Position numbers and translations under genes: made by a program. DNA of 64,000 nt from DATAES01 sp036493595. Lineage in GTDB: Bacteria; Actinomycetota; Acidimicrobiia; Acidimicrobiales; JACDCH01. Positions 33,515 through 41,833 of this stretch are shown here, in pieces (the stretch's first letter is position 1; every line of letters starts with the position of its first letter). The DNA is taken from the NCBI GenBank assembly GCA_036493595.1, contig DASXPN010000072.1, positions 1-64,000 of the forward strand, read 5' to 3'. A model generated the notes under the pieces. That model was given only the letters and a program-made list of their open reading frames with translations. It was not told where the DNA came from and ran no database searches.

Positions 33515-35335
33515 CTATGCCGGAGTGACCACTCCGACAGTGTCGACGTGAGCGCCTCCATCGAAGTCGCCGGGGACGGGACGGTCGACGGGCCCGCCGT
33601 AGAAGATGTCGAGGTTGGGAGGACCGCCGTTGAGCGAGTTCCGCAAGTAGAAGTGGTTGAACGCGTACACGCCGATGGTGTCGCCTCCGGCGCCGTCCCA
33701 GTTGCCGGCGAGCGGGATCGAGCCCGGTCCGCCGTAGAAGATGTCGATGTCGGGCGAGCCGGGCATGTTGTTGTTGCGCAGGTAGAAGTGATTGAACTCG
33801 TACGTTCCGATCGTGTCCTCCCCGTCTTTGTTCCAGTCGCCGACGACGACTGCGTCTCCGGGTGTGCCGTAGTGCACGGAGATGTCGGGCGCGCCGGCGG
33901 TATTGCTGTTGCGCAGGAAGAAGTGCCCGAGTTCGAACACCCCGATCGAGTCGCCTTCCTTGCCGTCCCAGTTGCCGCACACGGGTACGTCGCCCGGAGT
34001 CCCGTACGCGATCGTGGCGAACGGTGGCCCACCGTTGAAGTCGTTCCACAGGTACCACGTGCCGTCGACGAAGACGCCCGGAGTGTCGGTTCCGTTGCCG
34101 TCCCAGTCACAGGCCACCGACTGCCCGATTGAGCCGACGGCCGCTTGGATCGTGGGCGGTCCCGGCGTGTTGGTGGTGCGCAGGTTCCAGGACTGCTCGC
34201 GAGCGATCCGACCGAGCACGCCGCTGTTGTGCGCCAGGTAGAGCAGGGCACCACCTGGTGTCGTGAGGAGGTCGACGGGACCGTCGACGCCGTTCAACGG
34301 CACGAACGGCGACACCTGCTTGGTCGCAACGTCCATGCGACGGATCCAACCGCTGCACAGGTCAGCGAAGAAGTAGTCGCCCACATAGTCCGCTCCGAAG
34401 GCAGGCGACACGGGGTTGTAGAAGGTCGCACCCGCGATCGCGCACCCCGTCGTGTCACTCGTGCCGTGCCCGTAGAAGAACACGGGCGTTGTGAATGCCG
34501 GGTTGCTGGTGGGACCTTCGGTCGTCGGCCAGCCGAAATTCAAACCGTCTCGGAAGCCCTCGTCGATCTCCTCGAAGGTGGATTGGCCGACGTCGTTGAT
34601 GTACAGGCGCCCTGTGCCCGGCTGGAACGCGAACGTGAACGGGTTGCGCAGCCCATAGGCCCACACACGCTGGTCCGCGCCTGCCGTGCTGAAGAACGGA
34701 TTGGTGCTCGGCGCCGCGCCCGAGGTCGGGTCGACACGAAGGATCTTGCCGAACGGGTTGTCGAGTTGCTGTGAGCGGGGCGGATTCGCGTTCTCGCCGA
34801 CACCGATGAGGAGTGTCCCGTCTGGTGCGAAGTGGATCGCGCCACCGTTGTGGTTGGTGGCCGAGCTGAGCGGTGGTAGGTCGACGACCACGTGCTCGCT
34901 GCCCGGCACCGCGACGTCGCCGTTGGCCGTGAACCGGCTGACCCGGTTGTGGGCCGGCGATCCCGGCACGGTGTAGTGCACGTACACGAACGGACGTCCG
35001 GGGAAGCCTGGGTCGACCGTGACTCCGATGAGGCCGCGCTCACCTGAGGAGTCGACGCTGAGCTTCACGAAGGGCTGCGGAAGCAGCGCGCCGCCCTCCA
35101 CAACCCGGAGCGCACCGGATTGCTCGGCGACCAGCACCCGACCGTCGGGCAACATGGCCATGGACGTCGGTCCGTTCAGGCCGCTGATGGTCGTGTCGGT
35201 GAAGCCGCCGGGTACCGGTGCGGCACTGGCCGGTCGTTGGGTCGCCGTCAGCGTGACGGCGACGGAGATCAGTACCACCACAACGACTCCAGCAGCTCGA
35301 AACGTGCGGTGCGCGTCACTCCCAGTGAGGGGCAT
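33515..35335 (-). CDS. Secreted PQQ-type sugar dehydrogenase with C-terminal repeat domain
   Basis: A 606-residue protein from ATG 35335 (ATG 35353 is also possible). It has an N-terminal signal/anchor segment. The catalytic beta-propeller (about 30-380) belongs to the glucose/sorbosone dehydrogenase family: LNGPTSMAMLPDGRVLVAEQ, ERGLIGVTVDP, NHNGGAIHFAPDGTLLIG, GLRNPFTFAFQP and INDVGQSTFEEID. It would oxidise sugars outside the cell using PQQ. The last ~225 residues are four exact-length 45-residue repeats with DG-rich loops, flanked by partial units. No PQQ synthesis genes are in the window. Confidence 0.88.
   Translation of the reverse strand: MPLTGSDAHRTFRAAGVVVVVLISVAVTLTATQRPASAAPVPGGFTDTTISGLNGPTSMAMLPDGRVLVAEQSGALRVVEGGALLPQPFVKLSVDSSGERGLIGVTVDPGFPGRPFVYVHYTVPGSPAHNRVSRFTANGDVAVPGSEHVVVDLPPLSSATNHNGGAIHFAPDGTLLIGVGENANPPRSQQLDNPFGKILRVDPTSGAAPSTNPFFSTAGADQRVWAYGLRNPFTFAFQPGTGRLYINDVGQSTFEEIDEGFRDGLNFGWPTTEGPTSNPAFTTPVFFYGHGTSDTTGCAIAGATFYNPVSPAFGADYVGDYFFADLCSGWIRRMDVATKQVSPFVPLNGVDGPVDLLTTPGGALLYLAHNSGVLGRIAREQSWNLRTTNTPGPPTIQAAVGSIGQSVACDWDGNGTDTPGVFVDGTWYLWNDFNGGPPFATIAYGTPGDVPVCGNWDGKEGDSIGVFELGHFFLRNSNTAGAPDISVHYGTPGDAVVVGDWNKDGEDTIGTYEFNHFYLRNNNMPGSPDIDIFYGGPGSIPLAGNWDGAGGDTIGVYAFNHFYLRNSLNGGPPNLDIFYGGPVDRPVPGDFDGGAHVDTVGVVTPA
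33566..34105 (-). repeat. Four 135-bp repeats (45-residue units) in the sugar dehydrogenase tail
   Basis: Each unit follows W-[DN]-x-[DKG] ... D-[ST]-[IP]-G ... [FW]-[FY]-L-[RW]-N ... YG-x-P, and all four are exactly 45 residues. A half unit precedes and a fragment follows, as in a permuted FG-GAP/VCBS-like propeller or a wall-binding domain. Confidence 0.8.
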
Positions 35336-35383
35336 GGCCCAAAGATGGCACACCCGTCACCAGGATGGGCGCCGGCGTCGCGA

Positions 35384-36322
35384 TCAGTTCGTGAGCACGA
35401 GCTTGCCGAGCTTGCCGCCGGCGGCGAAGCGCTCGTAGGCCGCCACCGCGTCCGCCATCGCGAACGTCTCCGCGACGGGCACGCGCACACGGCCGTCGGC
35501 GAGCAGCGGGATGACGTGACGCTCGATCCGGCGGGCGGCCAACGCCTTGTCCTCGAGTGATCGCGTCCGCAGGGCCGACCCGTGGATGCGCGCCCGCTTC
35601 TGCATGAGGCCGAGCAGGTTCAGCTCGATGGACGAACCGCCGCCCAAACCGATGATCGAGATTCGTCCACCGGATGCGAGGGCGTCGATGTTGGCCGGGA
35701 AGTTGGGCGCGCCGACGAGCTCGAGGATGACGTCGAACGGTCCGTGGTCGGTGAACTCGTCGGGGGCGACGGCAATGGCCCCGAACGCCGACACCGCGTC
35801 GCGGAGCGACTCGCTGCGCACGGTGGCGACGACCGATGCGCCAGCGGCCACTGCGAGCTGCACGCCGGCGAGGCCGACACCGCCGGCGCCACCGTGCACG
35901 CACACCCGCTCGCCCATGCCGAGCCCGCACTGCGAGAACAGCGCATCGTGCGCAGTCGTGAACACCTCCGGGAAGCCGCCCGCTTCGGACCAACCGACAG
36001 TGTCGGGGATCGCGATCGCGTGTCGTTCCGGGACGAGCGCGAGCTCGGCCTGCGCGCCTCCACCGACCACCGCCATCACTCGATCGCCCGGCGCGAACGT
36101 GCGGACGTTCTCACCGATCGCGATCACCTCACCCGCGAGCTCGAGGCCGGGGATGTCCGGCGGGCTTCCGGGCGGCGCGGGATAGAAGCCGGCCCGTTGC
36201 ATCAGGTCCGCACTGTTGAGCCCCGCGGCGCGTACGGCGACGAGCAACTCACCGTGCCCGGGCTCCGGGTCGGGGTGCTCGCGCCACTCGAGCGCGCCGT
36301 CGGCGACGGTGACGGCGCGCAC
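35384..36322 (-). CDS. Zeta-crystallin-type NAD(P)H:quinone oxidoreductase
   Basis: A 312-residue zinc-free MDR protein. GLNSADLMQRAGFYPAPPG and PGLELAGEV near 70 form the catalytic domain. The cofactor loop is VHGGAGGVGLAGVQLA near 142, followed by GAPNFPANIDALASGGRISIIG. The structural and catalytic zinc cysteines of alcohol dehydrogenases are missing, as expected for quinone reductases. GTG 36322 overlaps the citrate synthase stop by one base (TAGTG), which is why this start is chosen over longer upstream frames. The pair should be one transcript. Confidence 0.9.
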   Translation of the reverse strand: MRAVTVADGALEWREHPDPEPGHGELLVAVRAAGLNSADLMQRAGFYPAPPGSPPDIPGLELAGEVIAIGENVRTFAPGDRVMAVVGGGAQAELALVPERHAIAIPDTVGWSEAGGFPEVFTTAHDALFSQCGLGMGERVCVHGGAGGVGLAGVQLAVAAGASVVATVRSESLRDAVSAFGAIAVAPDEFTDHGPFDVILELVGAPNFPANIDALASGGRISIIGLGGGSSIELNLLGLMQKRARIHGSALRTRSLEDKALAARRIERHVIPLLADGRVRVPVAETFAMADAVAAYERFAAGGKLGKLVLTN

Positions 36323-37593
36323 TACCTCTGATCGATCGGTACGTAGTCGCGGGCTTGGGTGCCGATGTAGAGCTGGCGCGGGCGAGCGATGCGCGAGTCC
36401 TGTTCGAGCAGCTCTTCCCAGTGCGCGAGCCAACCCGTCGTGCGGGGGATGGCGAACAGCACGGGGAACATGTCGATCGGGAAGCTCATCGCTTGGTAGA
36501 TGAGACCGGAGTAGAAGTCGACGTTCGGGTACAGCTTGCGGCTCGTGAAGTACTCGTCGTTCAGTGCCACTTCTTCGAGCTTCAGCGCGATGTCGAGCAG
36601 CGGGTTCTTGCCGGTGACGGCGAAGACCTCCTCCGCCGTCTTCTTGATGATCGTCGCCCGTGGGTCGTAGTTCTTGTAGACGCGGTGGCCGAAGCCCTGC
36701 AGGCGGCCGCCGGTGCCTTCCTTCACGCTCTTCACGAACGCGTCGACGTTGTCGATCGATCCGATCTCGGTGAGCATGCGCACCACTTGCTCGTTGGCGC
36801 CGCCGTGGCGAGGGCCGTACAGCGCGGCGCACGCGGCGGCGCAAGCGGTGTACGGGTCCGCATGGGCGGAGCCCACCACGCGCATGGCCGTGGTCGAGCA
36901 GTTCTGCTCATGGTCGGCGTGCAGGATGAACAACACGTCGAGCGCCTTCGCCAGCACCGGGTCGCGCCACGGCACGTTCTCGAGCGGCTCGAACATCATC
37001 CGCAGGAAGTTGGCCTCGAACGACATCGAGTTGTCCGGATACACGAATGGCATGCCGACGAAGAATCGGTGGGCGCACGCCGCGATGGTCGGCATCTTCG
37101 CGATCAGCCGCACGACCTGCGAGTGACGGATCGCCGCGTCGTCGATCTGCTTGGCCTCGGGGTAGAAGGTCGACATGGCCGCGACCGCGGAAACCAGCAT
37201 GCCCATCGGATGAGCGTCGTAGTGGAAGCCCTCCATGAAGCGCTTGCGCATGTTCTCGTGGATGAACGTGTGGAACGTGATCTCGTGGCGCCAGGCGTCG
37301 GCCTGTTGCTGCGTCGGCAGCTCACCGTGGATCAACAGATAGGCGACCTCGAGGTACGTCGAATGCTCCGCCAGCTGTTCGATCGGGTAGCCGCGGTAGC
37401 GCAGGATCCCGGCGTCGCCGTCGAGCTCGGTGATGGCGCTCGAGCACGCCGCGGTGGTCATGAACGCCGGGTCGTAGAACCACGTGTTCGGCAACAGCTT
37501 GCGCCATTCGGTGGCGTCGACACCGCCGTTGACGATGGGGATCTCGATGGAGTCGCCCGTACGGTTGTCGGTGATCGTGATGCTCTCAGCCAC
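36322..37593 (-). CDS. gltA: Citrate synthase
   Basis: A 423-residue citrate synthase, the entry step of the TCA cycle. Family features include GILRYRGYPIEQLAE, HEQNCSTTAMRVVGSAHADPYTA, the catalytic histidines in GPRHGGANEQV and GFGHRVYKNYDPRA, and the Asp-containing C-terminal region with DFYSGLIYQAM. The N-terminal ~40-residue beta domain makes it the hexameric type I kind found in many bacteria. The GTG start has a clear TAGATT six bases upstream. An aconitase gene lies 5 kb away on the same strand, not in the same operon. Confidence 0.96.
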   Translation of the reverse strand: MAESITITDNRTGDSIEIPIVNGGVDATEWRKLLPNTWFYDPAFMTTAACSSAITELDGDAGILRYRGYPIEQLAEHSTYLEVAYLLIHGELPTQQQADAWRHEITFHTFIHENMRKRFMEGFHYDAHPMGMLVSAVAAMSTFYPEAKQIDDAAIRHSQVVRLIAKMPTIAACAHRFFVGMPFVYPDNSMSFEANFLRMMFEPLENVPWRDPVLAKALDVLFILHADHEQNCSTTAMRVVGSAHADPYTACAAACAALYGPRHGGANEQVVRMLTEIGSIDNVDAFVKSVKEGTGGRLQGFGHRVYKNYDPRATIIKKTAEEVFAVTGKNPLLDIALKLEEVALNDEYFTSRKLYPNVDFYSGLIYQAMSFPIDMFPVLFAIPRTTGWLAHWEELLEQDSRIARPRQLYIGTQARDYVPIDQR

Positions 37594-37599
37594 GACCGG

Positions 37600-37605
37600 A
37601 ATCTA
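37600..37605 (-). promoter_or_regulatory. Leaderless -10 box (TAGATT) for gltA
   Basis: On the minus strand TAGATT lies six bases before the GTG at 37593. Its TAG is also the stop codon of the upstream 94-residue gene, so a stop and a promoter are merged. Confidence 0.6.
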
Positions 37606-37887
37606 CTGGGGAACGACGATGGGCGTGCCCGCGAGGTGGTCGGGGATGGTCCGGTTGATCGTGTCGATCACTTGGGCGAACACGCGCTCCGCGTGATCGT
37701 GCTCGTCGAAGTTCATGCTGATCACACCGCCGTTGGCAAGGTTGATCTCCATGCGTCGCTGGCCGCTGTTCATCGAGCCGGTGAGCTTCACATAGGCGAT
37801 GTGCGCGGCATTGATCACGACCATGTTGAGCTCGGCCGCGTTACCGAGATTGAGGTTGACCGTCCGGTTCGCATCCCCCTCGGACAT
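37603..37887 (-). CDS. Small conserved protein of unknown function
   Basis: A 94-residue soluble protein. It looks like a compact beta-rich domain (NMVVINAAHIAYVKLTG, RRMEINLANGGVISMNFDEHD) followed by a helix (AERVFAQVIDTINRT). I do not recognise a family. The ATG has TAGGGT seven bases upstream on the minus strand (37895-37900), which again includes the stop of the previous gene. Its stop overlaps the gltA promoter, so it may be independently expressed. Confidence 0.7.
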   Translation of the reverse strand: MSEGDANRTVNLNLGNAAELNMVVINAAHIAYVKLTGSMNSGQRRMEINLANGGVISMNFDEHDHAERVFAQVIDTINRTIPDHLAGTPIVVPQ

Positions 37888-37897
37888 ACGGCGAACC

Positions 37898-39256
37898 CTA
37901 CAGGGGGGTGTTGTCGTGGCGTCTCCCGGCGAGACGTTCCTGCTTCGAATCGAGTGTCTCGAGGGCGTTCGCGATCTCGCGCCGGGTGTCCGCGGGATCG
38001 ATCACCGCGTCGACGGATCCCCGCTCGGAGGCCCGCCAGGGGTTGAGAAACGCGTCCTCGTACGCGAGCTCCGCTTCGGCGCGCTCGTCGGGCGTCGCTC
38101 GCCGGTGCAGGATCTCGACCGCGCCCTTTGCACCCATCACCGCGACCTCGGCGCTCGGCCACGCGAGGTAGAGGTCGCTGCCCATCGGCCGTGAGTCCAT
38201 GACGATGTACGCACCGCCGTACGCCTTGCGCAAGACGATGGCGATCCTCGGCACGGTGGCACGCGCGTACGCGAACGCCATCTGCGCGCCGTGGCGGATG
38301 ATGCCGCGCCATTCGAGGTCCTTGCCGGGGTAGAAGCCGGACGTGTCGATCAAGGTCACGAGGGGGAGGTTGAACGCGTCACAGAACGCGACGAAGCGCG
38401 CGCCCTTCTGTGACGCGGCGATGTCGAGCGTGCCGGCGATCGTCTGCGGTTGGTTGGCGAGGAAGCCGGCGGGCCGGCCGTCGACCGACGCGAACGCGGT
38501 CACGAGGTTGCCCGCCCACGAGGCGCGCAGCTCGATCATCTCGCCGTCGTCGGCGATCGAGCGGATCGCGTCGCGGACGTCGTAGCTGCCGTGACTCGCC
38601 GCGGGCACGAGATCACGCAGCTCGGGCGTGGCTCGATCGGCCGGATCGCTGGTCGGGCGAATGGGAGGCCGCTCGTCGACGTGCGCGGGGAGGTAGTCGA
38701 GAAGATCGGTGATGGCGTCGAGCGCCTCGTCGGCATCGGCGGCCACGAGCGCGGCGAGACCGGTGAGGGCGGCGTGGACAGCCGTGCCACCGAGCTCGTC
38801 GGGATCGACGGCCACGCCCGTGATTTCCATCACCATGCGCGGCCCGCTGACGAACGCGTATGCATCGGTGGTCATGACGACGTGGTCGGCGAGCCCGAGC
38901 AACAGCGCGGGCCCCGAGACCGCGGGTCCGGCGGCCACCATCAGGATCGGGACGACACCCGAGCACTCGGTGATGGCGCGCGCCGCTCGGCCCCACCCGA
39001 AGGTGGCGGCCAGCCCTGCGCCGACGTCGGCGCCACTCGACGCCATGGACACGATCAACGGAAGCCGCGACGCAAGCGCGTGACGGGCGGCGTCGGCCAA
39101 GGTCTCGCCGTCTTCAGGAGTCAGCGCACCCTTGCGAACAGACGGATCGCAGCGGGCGAGTATCACGTCGTGGTCACCGAGGCGCGTGCGCCGCGCGTCG
39201 ACCGCTCCGGGTGTCCCGCCGCGCAGTCGGATATCGGACGGTCTTCGATCCGCCAT
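37898..39256 (-). CDS. Acyl-CoA carboxylase carboxyltransferase-like protein
   Basis: A 452-residue carboxyltransferase with two crotonase-like halves. The N half carries GADVGAGLAATFGWGRAARA and AGPAVSGPALLLGLADHVVM. The C half carries NQPQTIAGTLDIAASQKGARFV, LVTLIDTSGFYPGKDLEWRGIIRHGA and LRKAYGGAYIVMDS. It is shorter than the ~520-residue AccD/PccB norm, missing part of the usual N-terminal region, and no biotin carboxylase or biotin-carrier gene is adjacent. It starts four bases after the LysR stop, so the regulator and this enzyme are probably one operon. Confidence 0.85.
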   Translation of the reverse strand: MADRRPSDIRLRGGTPGAVDARRTRLGDHDVILARCDPSVRKGALTPEDGETLADAARHALASRLPLIVSMASSGADVGAGLAATFGWGRAARAITECSGVVPILMVAAGPAVSGPALLLGLADHVVMTTDAYAFVSGPRMVMEITGVAVDPDELGGTAVHAALTGLAALVAADADEALDAITDLLDYLPAHVDERPPIRPTSDPADRATPELRDLVPAASHGSYDVRDAIRSIADDGEMIELRASWAGNLVTAFASVDGRPAGFLANQPQTIAGTLDIAASQKGARFVAFCDAFNLPLVTLIDTSGFYPGKDLEWRGIIRHGAQMAFAYARATVPRIAIVLRKAYGGAYIVMDSRPMGSDLYLAWPSAEVAVMGAKGAVEILHRRATPDERAEAELAYEDAFLNPWRASERGSVDAVIDPADTRREIANALETLDSKQERLAGRRHDNTPL

Positions 39257-39260
39257 GTGC

Positions 39261-40181
39261 TCACGTGCTCGATTTCATCGGGCGGATGCCGGGCTGACCC
39301 GCGGCCTCTTCGGCGACGACGCTGCGCAACGTGTCGGCAATGGCGCGGGCAGGTGCCGACGGCAGGCCACGGCGACGCCGGATCAACCCGACCGACCGTC
39401 CGGTGAGCCCGTCGACCGCGACGACCTTCCATCCCCCGCGCAACCATCGGGGCGCAGCCGAGGCGGGAAGCACCGCCGCGCCGAAGCCCTCGAACGCGAG
39501 TGACGCGACGAGTCGCATGCCATCGACCTCGGCCTTCGCCCGCAACGTCACCCCGGCCTTCGCCGCCTGTACTTCGAGGTCGTCGCGGAACACGGTGCCC
39601 GGTGGCTCGAGCAGCAGGTCGTGCTCCGCGAGCTCCGCGAACGTCACGCGGTCGCGCTCCGCGAGGGGATGGTCGGTCGGCGCGATCACGAGCAGATCCT
39701 CCTCGAACAATTGCTCCGACTCGACATCGGGGTCATGTACGGGAAGGGCGACGACGGCGAGGTCGAGCTGACCGGTGTGGACTTGGGGCAGCAACGATGT
39801 CGTGGTCGCGTCCACCACTACGACTCGAACCCTCGGGTAGCGCGCCGCCATCGACTCGAGGAGCGGCGGTACGAGCCAGCGGGCGGTCGTGCCGATCACA
39901 CCGATGCGAACCACGCCGGCGATCTCGTCGTGTACCGCGGCGACGTCGGCGACGAGTGCCTCGAGCTCGCGCTGTACACGGGTCGCCCGCTGCACGACGA
40001 CCACTCCCGCATCGGTCAGCGTGCTCGTGGTGCGGTCGATGAGGGTGACCCCGAGCTCGCGCTCGAGCCGGGCCACGTGAGTCGAGATGTTGGACTGCAC
40101 CGTGTGCAGCGCCCGGGCCGCCGAGGAGAACGACTTGTGCTCGGCGACCGCAACCAGAGCGTTGAGCTGGCGTAGATCCAT
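39261..40181 (-). CDS. LysR-family transcriptional regulator
   Basis: A 306-residue LysR protein. The N-terminal winged HTH (MDLRQLNALVAVAEHKSFSS, ALHTVQSNISTHVARLE) is complete. The effector domain spans ~90-295 (VVRIGVIGTTARWLVPPLLESM, HTGQLDLAVVALPV). Unusually it lies upstream of and on the same strand as its probable target, the carboxyltransferase, instead of divergent from it. The 5' side faces the 6C RNA and HAD-PlsC region. Confidence 0.93.
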   Translation of the reverse strand: MDLRQLNALVAVAEHKSFSSAARALHTVQSNISTHVARLERELGVTLIDRTTSTLTDAGVVVVQRATRVQRELEALVADVAAVHDEIAGVVRIGVIGTTARWLVPPLLESMAARYPRVRVVVVDATTTSLLPQVHTGQLDLAVVALPVHDPDVESEQLFEEDLLVIAPTDHPLAERDRVTFAELAEHDLLLEPPGTVFRDDLEVQAAKAGVTLRAKAEVDGMRLVASLAFEGFGAAVLPASAAPRWLRGGWKVVAVDGLTGRSVGLIRRRRGLPSAPARAIADTLRSVVAEEAAGQPGIRPMKSST

Positions 40182-40250
40182 CGCCCCGCATGATGGCAGC
40201 TATCGGTTAGAACTGTTGGACAGATTGCCGGCTGCGGGAGATGATGACTC

Positions 40251-40377
40251 GCACAAGACGCCGAGCGTCGCGACTCTCCCCCCGAGTCCCGCTCGTGCAC
40301 GGTCGAAAAGCGGCAACCCCCCGCCGCCTCGGCCTTCGAAAGGGACCGGCACCCCCCGCCGGTCCCTTTCACTTTTT
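40251..40377 (+). ncRNA. 6C small RNA (C-run loop hairpins)
   Basis: Three consecutive hairpins each display a loop with six cytosines. Hairpin 1 has an inner stem GACTC/GAGTC (40272-40276, 40284-40288) around TCCCCCC and an outer stem CGAGCG/CGCTCG. Hairpin 2 is GCGGC/GCCGC (40310-40314, 40323-40327) around AACCCCCC. Hairpin 3 is the terminator at 40338-40370 with loop ACCCCCC. C6 loops on paired stems define the 6C RNA family of actinobacteria. A TTGGAC (40216) and GATGAT (40240) pair gives a plausible promoter and sets the approximate 5' end. The next gene is an HAD-IB protein, the gene type I recall beside the mycobacterial 6C RNA (B11). Confidence 0.82.
40338..40377 (+). terminator. Rho-independent terminator of the 6C RNA
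   Basis: The 13-bp perfect stem GAAAGGGACCGGC / GCCGGTCCCTTTC closes a seven-base ACCCCCC loop and is followed by ACTTTTT. The T run is on the plus strand, so it ends transcripts coming from the left. It sits 20 bases before the HAD-PlsC start and separates the RNA from that gene. Confidence 0.9.
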
Positions 40378-40384
40378 CCCGGGC

Positions 40385-40390
40385 TACGGT
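40385..40390 (+). promoter_or_regulatory. Leaderless -10 box (TACGGT) for the HAD-PlsC gene
   Basis: TACGGT is followed by six bases and ATG 40397. It starts eight bases after the T run of the 6C terminator, so the gene has its own promoter. Confidence 0.6.
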
Positions 40391-40396
40391 GCCGGC

Positions 40397-41821
40397 ATGG
40401 GTCGAGAAGCTGCCTTCTTCGATCTCGACCGCACGCTGTTGCGCGGCGCGAGCGGTCCGGTGATCAGCCAGGCGCTGAAGTCGGTCGGTCTGTTGCGCGA
40501 TCGCAGCATCCCGGGCGAGGGGTTGATCTACCGCGTGTTCGATCTCGTCGGGGAGAGCCGTCCGACGATGCAGCTGGCGCGGCAGGCGGCGCGCTTCTCA
40601 CAAGGTTGGTCGCGCGAGCAGGCACAGGAGGCGGGGCGAATCGCGGCCGATAACCTGACCGGATCGGTTCAACCGTTTGCGGCCCCGATCATCGAAGAGC
40701 ATCGAGCGGCGGGGCGCGCCGTCGTCCTCGCGACCACGACTCCGTTCGATCTCGTGAAGCCGCTCGCTGACGCGCTCGGTCTCGACGACGTCGTCGCAAC
40801 GCACTACGGCGTGCGCGACGGCAGGTACGACGGCACGATCACCGGCGAGTTCGTGTGGGGCAAGGGCAAGTTGCGGGCCGTGCAGGAGTGGGCCGAAACG
40901 CACGACGTGTCGTTGCCCGAGTCGTACGCGTACTCCGACAGTTGGTACGACGTGCCGCTGCTGTCCGCCGTCGGCCATCCGAACGCGGTGAACCCCGACC
41001 TGCGGTTGCTCGGCCAGGCCTTCGTGCGGCGGTGGCCGATCCTCAACCTCGACGTCCCCAACGGGGTGCCGAAGGTGCTCGGCATCGAACCGCAGCAGAT
41101 CCTCATGGCGGGCGCGTTCCCCCAGCTGATCCCGTACGCCCGCTTCGACATCAGCGGCATGGAGAACCTGCCCGAGAGCGGCGCCGCGATCGTGGTCGGT
41201 AACCACCGCAGCTACTTCGATCCCTTGGCGATGGGCCTCGCGTTCGCGCAGCGCGGGCGACCGGTGCGGTTCCTCGGCAAGAAGGAGGTGTTCGACGTAC
41301 CTGTGGTCGGGCAGCTGGCGAAGGCGATCGGTGGCATCCGTGTGGATCGCGGCACTGGATCCGACGAGCCGTTGCAGGCGGCCGCAGAGGCGTTGCGCGG
41401 CGGTCAGGTCGTGGCGATCATGCCGCAGGGGACGATCCCGCGCGGCGAGGCGTTCTTCGATCCCGAGCTCAAGGGTCGATGGGGTGCGGCCCGCCTGGCG
41501 CAGCTGAGTGGCGCACCGGTGATCCCGGTCGGGATGTGGGGGACCGAGAAGGTGTGGCCCCGCAGCGCGCGGGTGCCGAACGTGCTCAACGTGACGAACC
41601 CGCCTCACATCACGATCCGCATGGGAGCGCCGGTCGAGCTGCAAGGCGAGAGCCTCGACGACGACACGACGCGCATCATGAGCGCGATCAGCGCGCTGCT
41701 GCCGCCCGAGGCGAACGAGGTCCACAAGCCGACCGCGGAGGAGCTGGCGAAGACGTACCCGTCCGGCAAGGTACCCACCGCCGGCGAGCACGAACGCGAG
41801 CGCCGCCCCGGCTCGGACTGA
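40397..41821 (+). CDS. HAD-IB phosphatase fused to 1-acylglycerol-3-phosphate acyltransferase (PlsC)
   Basis: A 474-residue two-domain protein. The HAD domain (1-215) has the nucleophile motif FFDLDRTLLRG (7-17), the conserved lysine in GKGKLRAVQEW and the acidic AYSDSWYDVPLL. The PlsC domain (~240-450) has the catalytic VGNHRSYFDPLAM near residue 265 and MPQGTIPRGEAFFD. The acyltransferase should acylate lysophosphatidic acid, and the HAD may dephosphorylate a lipid precursor. Fusions of this pair are known in actinobacteria. The chosen ATG removes an upstream open stretch that overlaps the 6C RNA. Confidence 0.92.
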   Translation: MGREAAFFDLDRTLLRGASGPVISQALKSVGLLRDRSIPGEGLIYRVFDLVGESRPTMQLARQAARFSQGWSREQAQEAGRIAADNLTGSVQPFAAPIIEEHRAAGRAVVLATTTPFDLVKPLADALGLDDVVATHYGVRDGRYDGTITGEFVWGKGKLRAVQEWAETHDVSLPESYAYSDSWYDVPLLSAVGHPNAVNPDLRLLGQAFVRRWPILNLDVPNGVPKVLGIEPQQILMAGAFPQLIPYARFDISGMENLPESGAAIVVGNHRSYFDPLAMGLAFAQRGRPVRFLGKKEVFDVPVVGQLAKAIGGIRVDRGTGSDEPLQAAAEALRGGQVVAIMPQGTIPRGEAFFDPELKGRWGAARLAQLSGAPVIPVGMWGTEKVWPRSARVPNVLNVTNPPHITIRMGAPVELQGESLDDDTTRIMSAISALLPPEANEVHKPTAEELAKTYPSGKVPTAGEHERERRPGSD

Positions 41822-41833
41822 CCGCGACTTGGT

